Source: DATKWV01 sp035529405
Lineage (GTDB): Bacteria > Planctomycetota > Phycisphaerae > Sedimentisphaerales > Anaerobacaceae
DNA length: 12,557 nt
Reading direction: 5' to 3'
NCBI GenBank assembly: GCA_035529405.1
Contig: DATKWV010000107.1
Coordinates: forward strand, 1-12,557
Shown: positions 7,576 to 12,557 of the stretch, in pieces
Layout: every line of letters begins with the position of its first letter
Numbering within the stretch: the stretch's first letter is position 1
The notes under the pieces: generated by a model
The model's database searches: none
What the model was told of the DNA's origin: nothing
What the model saw: only the letters and a program-made list of their open reading frames with translations
Position numbers and translations under genes: made by a program

Positions 7576-8052
7576 ATGGCTGAAGAAAAGGCAAAAGAAG
7601 CACAGGACAACGACAAGGCAAAGACGTCCAAAGAAACAAAGGCCGCTGCAGGGCAGGAGAGCAAAAATTACAGCAGCGATATAAAGAAGCTCGGTGACAA
7701 GATAGTCGCACTGACACTAATGCAGGCCAAAGAGCTTGGCGATTATCTAAAAGACGAGTACGGTATTGAGCCGGCGGCCGGCGCCGTTATGATGGCTGGT
7801 CCGGCTGCAGCAGGCGGCGAGGCAGCGCCGGTTGAGGAAAAGACCAGTTTTACAGTAGTTCTCAAGCAGGTGGGTGAAAAGAAAATTCAGGTTATTAAAG
7901 AGGTTCGAGCTATGACAGGATTGGGACTGAAGGAGGCCAAGGACCTTGTAGAAGGCGCTCCCAAGCCTGTCAAAGAAGGTCTGAGCAAGGAAGAGGCAGA
8001 AGCAGCAAGCAAGAAGCTTCAAGACGTCGGAGCAGTAGTTGAACTGACGTAG
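7576..8052 (+). CDS. rplL: 50S ribosomal protein L7/L12 with N-terminal extension
   Basis: L7/L12 is the multi-copy stalk protein that recruits translational GTPases such as the EF-Tu encoded upstream. ATG 7576 is chosen because AGGAG (7562-7566) lies 9 nt upstream; a TTG at 7567 is in frame but abuts that site. The product is 158 residues, against the usual 120-130. Residues 1-33 are a very charged Lys/Glu/Ala-rich extension (MAEEKAKEAQDNDKAK...). The dimerization domain follows (about 34-66, KLGDKIVALTLMQAKELGDY), then an Ala/Gly-rich hinge (66-86), then the globular C-terminal domain (87-158) with TGLGLKEAKDLVEGAPKPVKEG, the factor-binding signature. The extension resembles no domain known to me. 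Confidence 0.96.
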   Translation: MAEEKAKEAQDNDKAKTSKETKAAAGQESKNYSSDIKKLGDKIVALTLMQAKELGDYLKDEYGIEPAAGAVMMAGPAAAGGEAAPVEEKTSFTVVLKQVGEKKIQVIKEVRAMTGLGLKEAKDLVEGAPKPVKEGLSKEEAEAASKKLQDVGAVVELT

Positions 8053-8137
8053 GTAAAGAATATGTCAAGGGCCAATACGTTTTGCGACAAGAGTCTTACG
8101 GACATTCTAAAGGAATCGTTGTATTGCTGTCGTTGAT

Positions 8138-8167
8138 GTACGGGCGAGTCCGAAACCGTCGCCGTAC
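8138..8167 (+). promoter_or_regulatory. Hairpin in the rplL-rpoB gap
   Basis: GTACGG-CGA (8138-8147, one bulged G) pairs with TCGCCGTAC (8159-8167), nine pairs with an 11-nt loop. It lies in the 173-nt gap before rpoB. In other bacteria this gap holds an attenuator or RNase processing site that lowers rpoB relative to rplL. No T run follows, so RNA processing or a regulatory fold is more likely than simple termination. Confidence 0.35.
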
Positions 8168-8225
8168 CGGCGAGGGCTAAACAAGTTGCTTAAAACTGTT
8201 CGGGCATTAAAGCTGGAGATTGATA

Positions 8226-11200
8226 ATGGTGAATACAGGTTCTGAACGGCCGGTACGTAATTTTGGGAAGGTCCGGGATGTCCTGGAGGTTCCTGAACTG
8301 GTGGCGGTGCAGAGAAAGGGCTACGAATATTTTCTGCAGGTGGATACATCGGCGACGAAAAGAAAACGAATCGGGCTCGAGGCGCTGTTTCAGGAGATAT
8401 TTCCAATTGAAAGCTACGACAAGAGTATGTATCTGGAGTATCTGTATTACGAGCTTGAGAAACCGCGTTATGAGCTTTCCGAGTGCCGCCAGTTGGGCCT
8501 GACGTACGGATATCCATTAAAAATACGGTGCAGGTTGCGTACCCAGGCAGGGGAAGACCTGGCAGAGCAGTCAGTGTACCTGGGCGAGATGCCCGTGATG
8601 ATAGGTGGGGGAGAGTTTGTGATTAACGGGGCAGAAAGAGTGATTGTCAGCCAGCTTCACCGCAGCCCAGGCGTGGATTTTCTCATAGCCAGCAAGGAGG
8701 GCGACAGGATACTGCACGGGGGAAGGGTCATACCCGAAAGAGGCAGCTGGATAGAAATAAGCGTAACTCATAAGGACGTATTAGTGGTCAAGATAGACCA
8801 GTCCAGCAAGATACCGGCAACGGTATTCCTGCGTGCTATAGACGGATCGTTCGGTCAGACCGAAGATATTGTTCGGCAGTTCTATAATACCAAAACGATC
8901 AGCACGGCGAGATTGACGCCGGAGATGTGGTCGGTAGGTCCGATTGTGGACACGGAGACGGGGGAAGTGGTGGTTAAAGCGGCTGGACAAATCGGTGATA
9001 AGGTATCCCTGATACAGCAAAGCAAAGTCAAAAAAGTGGAGGTTATCGAATCTGTCGGCGACCCGATCATATTAAATACTCTGGCTGAAGACGATTGCCA
9101 GGGTCACGAGCAGGCGCTTTTGAAGTTTTATATGAAGTTAAGGCCGGGCAATCCGCCGAACCAGGAGAAGGCCCAGACATTCTTTTTCGAGAAGTTTTTC
9201 GATTCAAACCGTTACCGGTTAGGCAAAGTGGGCAGATTCCGGCTGAATCGGAAATTCAACCAGTCAGTTGACGAGAGCGAAGAGACCCTGCGTCCGGACG
9301 ATTTCCTTAACGCGATGCGGTATATAATGGCGCTTCGTAATCCGGAAGGTCGGGGCGGCAAGAGCAATGAGAAGTATCAGAGGTTCTCTTCGGTGGCGAT
9401 AGACGATATCGACCACTTAGGCAACAGGAAACTGCGGACGATAGATGAGCTGGCGGCGGACGAGATACGCAAGGGGCTATTGAAGTTTCGCAAGACCGTA
9501 CAGGAGCGCATGAGCTTGAGGAGCCGCGATGTGATGGAACGGGATAAGGCCGCCAAGGCAGGCGCAACAGAGACCGAAGGTGATGATTTGCTTCATATAA
9601 CGGATTTGATAAACAGCAAGAGCGTATCCAGCAGTATTAATTACTTTTTCGGGCGTGGAGAGCTGAGCCAGATTGTGGACCAGACGAACGCTTTAAGCCA
9701 GCTGACACACGAGAGACGTCTTTCAGCTCTGGGGCCGGGGGGTTTGAACAGAAGGCGTGCGGGTTTTGAGGTTCGGGACGTTCATATCAGCCATTACGGC
9801 AGGATTTGCCCTATAGAGACGCCGGAAGGTGCAAATATCGGTTTGATTGCATCTCTGGCGATATTCGCTTCCGTTGACGAGTATGGTTTTCTTCTTACTC
9901 CTTATCGAAAAGTCAAGAACGGCAAGGTCAGTGACGAGACAGTATATCTGCGGGCCGACGAGGAAATGATAACCGTATTTGCTCCTCCGAGTGCTGTTAA
10001 TCAGGAGACGGGCAGGATTGAGCAGGCAACGACGCTGGCCCGAAAAGGGGGAGAATTAACGCAGGTTTCAAGCGATGAAATAGACTATGTTGACATTTCG
10101 CCCAAGCAGATTGTGGGGGTTTCTGCATCGCTGATTCCTTTCCTTGAGCACGACGACGCCAACCGGGCGCTGATGGGTTCCAATATGCAGCGGCAGGCAG
10201 TTCCACTGCTGGTCGCAGAGGAACCCCTTGTTGGTACGGGGATGGAAAAAGAGGTCGGCAAGAATTCGAGCATGGTTGTGCGGGCCAACAACAACGGTTA
10301 CGTAACGGCGGTGGATGCTACGAGGATAGTTATCAGCGGTACAAAGCCGGATGCAAAAAACGTCGCAAGAGACAGTGAGGAATACAAACTTTCGAAATTT
10401 GTCGGCTTGAACGAGAGGACTTGTCTTAACCAAAGGCCGACGGTAAAACTCGGGGATAAGGTAAAAAAGAGCCAGATAATAGCAGACGGCGGGGGAACGG
10501 CTGGGGGTGTACTGGCGCTGGGCAAGAATCTGCTTGTGGGGTTTGTTTCTTATGAGGGTTTTAATTTTGAGGATGCCATAGTCGTAAGTGAAAAGCTGGT
10601 GAAAAAAGATAGCTTCACAAGCATACATATAGACGAATTCACCGCAGAGGTCCGTGAGACACGTCTGGGCAGAGAGGAATTTACTCGTGATATACCCAAT
10701 GTCAGCGAGAAGGCACTTCGTAACCTTGATGAGCAGGGAATAATCCATGAAGGTACACGGGTTTGTGCCGGTGATATCCTTGTGGGCAAGGTGGTACCCA
10801 AGAGCAATGTCGAGCTGACACCGGAGGAAAAACTGCTTCATGCGATATTCGGCAAGGCGGGTGAGGATGTCAAGGAGGACTGTCTTGAGCTTCCAAGCGG
10901 TTACGAAGGAGTGGTAATAAAGACACAGTTGTTCAGCAAGCGTGGCGCCCGGGGAGAAACAGAAAAGAAATTAGCGAAGGCTGCGATAAAAGAGTATGAA
11001 GACCAGATGACGGCCAGACAGTGTGCGATTTTCAGGCAGACTTTTACAACTATCCGGCAAGAGTATGATGCCAGTATTGTAGATTCTTCCACGCGTCAGA
11101 AGGTGGGCGTCAGTACCGAGGATGAGGTTGTTTACGAACAGATACAGAACTTTGATATCAAGTGGATCAAACCGGCGTCGGTGCGCGAGCAGGTGGAGAA

Positions 11201-12557
11201 GATTCTGGAGCAATGCTGGGTACAGATCAGGGACATCGAGGAGGAAAAGAAGCGCAGAACAGAGCGTTTGAAGCACGGTGACGAGCTTCCCAGCGGGGTG
11301 CTTCAGATGGTGAAGGTTTACGTTGCGACCAAGAGGGCGCTTTCTGTGGGCGATAAGGTAGCGGGCAGGCACGGCAACAAGGGAGTTATCGCCAAGATAC
11401 TGCCCGAGGAGGACATGCCGTTTTTGGAAGACGGTACAAGTCTGGACATACTGTTGAACCCGCTGGGCGTTCCGAGCCGAATGAACGTGGGCCAGATTTT
11501 AGAGACGCATCTTGGCTGGGCTGCCAAGGTGCTTGGATTCGATGCTGTTACACCGGTTTTCGACGGTGCCACGGAAGAAGACATCCAGACATTGACCGCA
11601 GAAGCCAACGAGGTGATGAGACAAGGGGCAAAAAAGTTTGGATGGACGACAAGAAGTGCGCGAGGGGGGTGGTCCGTCGGCTGCGAAAATGTACCAAAGC
11701 TGCCGGGTGTCTATCTCTTCCGAGAAACAGGCAAGTGTTCAAAGATAGTGTATGTTGGTATTGCAGATAAGAATCTTAAAGTTAGACTTAGAGATCACTG
11801 GAACGGAAATGTTGAGGGGAGCGGTCTTCGTAAGCATATCTGGCTGGAAAAGGTAGAAAACGGCAAAGATACGGGCAAAAAAGAGGATGAAAATGGCATT
11901 AATAAATGGATGCATGACAATCTTGAGTGCATTCCTATACCGTATGATTTGTCGGATGAGAAAGCTCAAGAATTTGTGGAAATTCTTAAGATTAAGGGAG
12001 GGCTAACGCCTAAAAAAGCCGGTGAATCTCATCTCAAAACAGCTCTTGGTTTTCTTGAGGATAGGTTAATGATAGAGTTCAAGGATGTTACGAACCCAAA
12101 AGGGCCGATAGCACCATACTTTAATCGTGACCTGCCGAAAGATGACCCTGAAAAAATCAAGCAAGTATGGGAGCACGATAAGCGTCTTAAACAATGGTTT
12201 GAGGACACTCTGGGTTATGTGAAGCCTCCGTCAGTTGAAGCAACTGGTCAGACTCCGGCTTCCGATGAGTTGTTCGTGAATGTACCGGAGACATTAAAGA
12301 CACAGCTGTATGACGGCAGGACAGGGGAAGCTTTTGACCAGCAGGCGACTATCGGGTACATCTACATGATGAAGCTGCATCATCTTGTTGACGACAAGAT
12401 ACATGCCAGGGCCACAGGGCCTTACAGCCTGATAACGCAGCAGCCTTTGGGGGGCAAGGCCAGGACGGGCGGACAAAGGTTCGGAGAGATGGAGGTGTGG
12501 GCACTGGAGGGTTACGGCAGCAGTTACGCGCTGCAGGAAATGCTCACGGTCAAAAGC
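8226..12557 (+). CDS. rpoB: RNA polymerase beta subunit with large internal insertion, 3' end outside window
   Basis: This is the beta subunit of RNA polymerase, which forms half of the catalytic cleft. The frame is open from ATG 8226 (GGAG 8215-8218, spacing 7) to the last base: 1444 codons and no stop. Landmarks are the rifampicin region (479-507, ELSQIVDQTNALSQLTHERR, then LSALGPGG), NFEDAIVVSE near 780, GDKVAGRHGNKG (K1044 and K1052, matching E. coli K1065 and K1073), NPLGVPSRMNVGQILETHLG, LYDGRTGE (1361-1368) and KLHHLVDDKIHAR (H1386, matching E. coli H1237). It ends in QEMLTVKS, so I expect some 50-90 more residues beyond the window. Between VFDGA (1111-1115) and LYDGRTGE lie about 245 residues where most bacteria have 20-30. 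That extra block resembles a GIY-YIG nuclease domain and is listed separately. Confidence 0.98.
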   Translation, partial: MVNTGSERPVRNFGKVRDVLEVPELVAVQRKGYEYFLQVDTSATKRKRIGLEALFQEIFPIESYDKSMYLEYLYYELEKPRYELSECRQLGLTYGYPLKIRCRLRTQAGEDLAEQSVYLGEMPVMIGGGEFVINGAERVIVSQLHRSPGVDFLIASKEGDRILHGGRVIPERGSWIEISVTHKDVLVVKIDQSSKIPATVFLRAIDGSFGQTEDIVRQFYNTKTISTARLTPEMWSVGPIVDTETGEVVVKAAGQIGDKVSLIQQSKVKKVEVIESVGDPIILNTLAEDDCQGHEQALLKFYMKLRPGNPPNQEKAQTFFFEKFFDSNRYRLGKVGRFRLNRKFNQSVDESEETLRPDDFLNAMRYIMALRNPEGRGGKSNEKYQRFSSVAIDDIDHLGNRKLRTIDELAADEIRKGLLKFRKTVQERMSLRSRDVMERDKAAKAGATETEGDDLLHITDLINSKSVSSSINYFFGRGELSQIVDQTNALSQLTHERRLSALGPGGLNRRRAGFEVRDVHISHYGRICPIETPEGANIGLIASLAIFASVDEYGFLLTPYRKVKNGKVSDETVYLRADEEMITVFAPPSAVNQETGRIEQATTLARKGGELTQVSSDEIDYVDISPKQIVGVSASLIPFLEHDDANRALMGSNMQRQAVPLLVAEEPLVGTGMEKEVGKNSSMVVRANNNGYVTAVDATRIVISGTKPDAKNVARDSEEYKLSKFVGLNERTCLNQRPTVKLGDKVKKSQIIADGGGTAGGVLALGKNLLVGFVSYEGFNFEDAIVVSEKLVKKDSFTSIHIDEFTAEVRETRLGREEFTRDIPNVSEKALRNLDEQGIIHEGTRVCAGDILVGKVVPKSNVELTPEEKLLHAIFGKAGEDVKEDCLELPSGYEGVVIKTQLFSKRGARGETEKKLAKAAIKEYEDQMTARQCAIFRQTFTTIRQEYDASIVDSSTRQKVGVSTEDEVVYEQIQNFDIKWIKPASVREQVEKILEQCWVQIRDIEEEKKRRTERLKHGDELPSGVLQMVKVYVATKRALSVGDKVAGRHGNKGVIAKILPEEDMPFLEDGTSLDILLNPLGVPSRMNVGQILETHLGWAAKVLGFDAVTPVFDGATEEDIQTLTAEANEVMRQGAKKFGWTTRSARGGWSVGCENVPKLPGVYLFRETGKCSKIVYVGIADKNLKVRLRDHWNGNVEGSGLRKHIWLEKVENGKDTGKKEDENGINKWMHDNLECIPIPYDLSDEKAQEFVEILKIKGGLTPKKAGESHLKTALGFLEDRLMIEFKDVTNPKGPIAPYFNRDLPKDDPEKIKQVWEHDKRLKQWFEDTLGYVKPPSVEATGQTPASDELFVNVPETLKTQLYDGRTGEAFDQQATIGYIYMMKLHHLVDDKIHARATGPYSLITQQPLGGKARTGGQRFGEMEVWALEGYGSSYALQEMLTVKS
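11640..12272 (+). other. In-frame GIY-YIG nuclease-like insertion inside RpoB
   Basis: About 210 residues (roughly 1139-1349) interrupt RpoB without breaking the frame. After a Gly/Ser/Trp-rich linker comes a core that looks like a GIY-YIG fold: GVY (Y1163), YVG (Y1176), NLKVRLRDHW (R1187), SGLRKHI, INKWMHDNLE, then LEDRLM (E1278) and APYFN (N1300). In GIY-YIG enzymes two Tyr, an Arg, a Glu and a late Asn form the active site, and all five have candidates in the right order. The gap from Arg to Glu (about 91 residues) is longer than in UvrC or I-TevI, so this would be a longer subfamily. The tail KRLKQWFEDTLG precedes a Pro/Ser/Thr linker back into RpoB. Exact edges are estimates. Intein splice motifs are absent. 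Activity is unproven; the fold call comes from motif recognition only. Confidence 0.7.

Noticed and set aside
10068..10841. Long reverse-strand frame (257 codons) opposite rpoB
   Set aside because: It lies opposite highly conserved RpoB coding sequence and shows no recognisable domain; it is a mirror of the rpoB codon pattern.
11640..12272. Intein in RpoB
   Set aside because: No block A-type Cys/Ser start with splicing motif, no penultimate His with terminal Asn, and no Cys/Ser/Thr at a right-hand junction. The recognisable core is GIY-YIG-like, not a Hint domain.
11580..12300. Frameshift or assembly chimera in rpoB
   Set aside because: The frame is open without a single stop from 8226 to 12557, and conserved RpoB motifs resume in the same frame after the insert. 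A chimera would rarely keep the frame on both sides.

Overview
The window is a bacterial translation/transcription housekeeping cluster, all on the + strand. The order is tRNA-Thr(GGT), tuf, rpmG, tRNA-Trp(CCA), secE, nusG, rplK, rplA, rplJ, rplL, rpoB (cut by the right edge), preceded by one large HEAT-repeat lipoprotein gene. This order is widespread in bacteria, so it does not name the organism. Overall style (roughly 50% G+C, several genes with weak Shine-Dalgarno sites, RpoB wording such as MMKLHHLVDDK, a big HEAT/TPR lipoprotein next door) made me think of Planctomycetota, perhaps Phycisphaerae-like. That is an impression from memory, not a demonstrated placement.

Layout: 1-2346 holds a predicted lipoprotein built of HEAT-like helical repeats, followed by an intrinsic terminator at 2451-2477. 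A candidate sigma70-type promoter (2518-2546) sits between that terminator and tRNA-Thr (2680-2751), and probably starts the tRNA-tuf operon. tuf, rpmG, tRNA-Trp and secE follow, then nusG and the four stalk/L1-region ribosomal protein genes, with gaps of about 25 to 190 nt. Several gaps can form hairpins where ribosomal-protein leader control or RNA processing would be expected (before rpmG, rplJ, rplL and rpoB). rpoB starts at 8226 and stays open to the last base of the window.

The genes make EF-Tu, the SecE translocon subunit, NusG, the L11/L1/L10/L12 proteins of the 50S stalk and L1 region, L33, and the RNA polymerase beta subunit.

The unusual item is in rpoB. Between the conserved VFDGA segment and the conserved LYDGRTGE segment, where other bacterial RpoB proteins have only a short linker, the frame continues through about 210 extra residues (roughly 11640-12272). 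This insert resembles a GIY-YIG nuclease domain: GVY, YVG, an Arg in RLRDH, a Glu in LEDRLM and a late Asn. Its DNA is clearly more A+T-rich than the flanking rpoB. No intein splicing motifs are visible, and RpoB resumes in frame with its essential C-terminal motifs. This is either a nuclease domain carried inside the polymerase beta subunit, or a mobile endonuclease that has settled in frame in an essential gene. Smaller oddities are a C at position 55 of tRNA-Thr, an L33 that has lost one of its four zinc-binding cysteines, and an L7/L12 with an N-terminal extension of about 30 charged residues.
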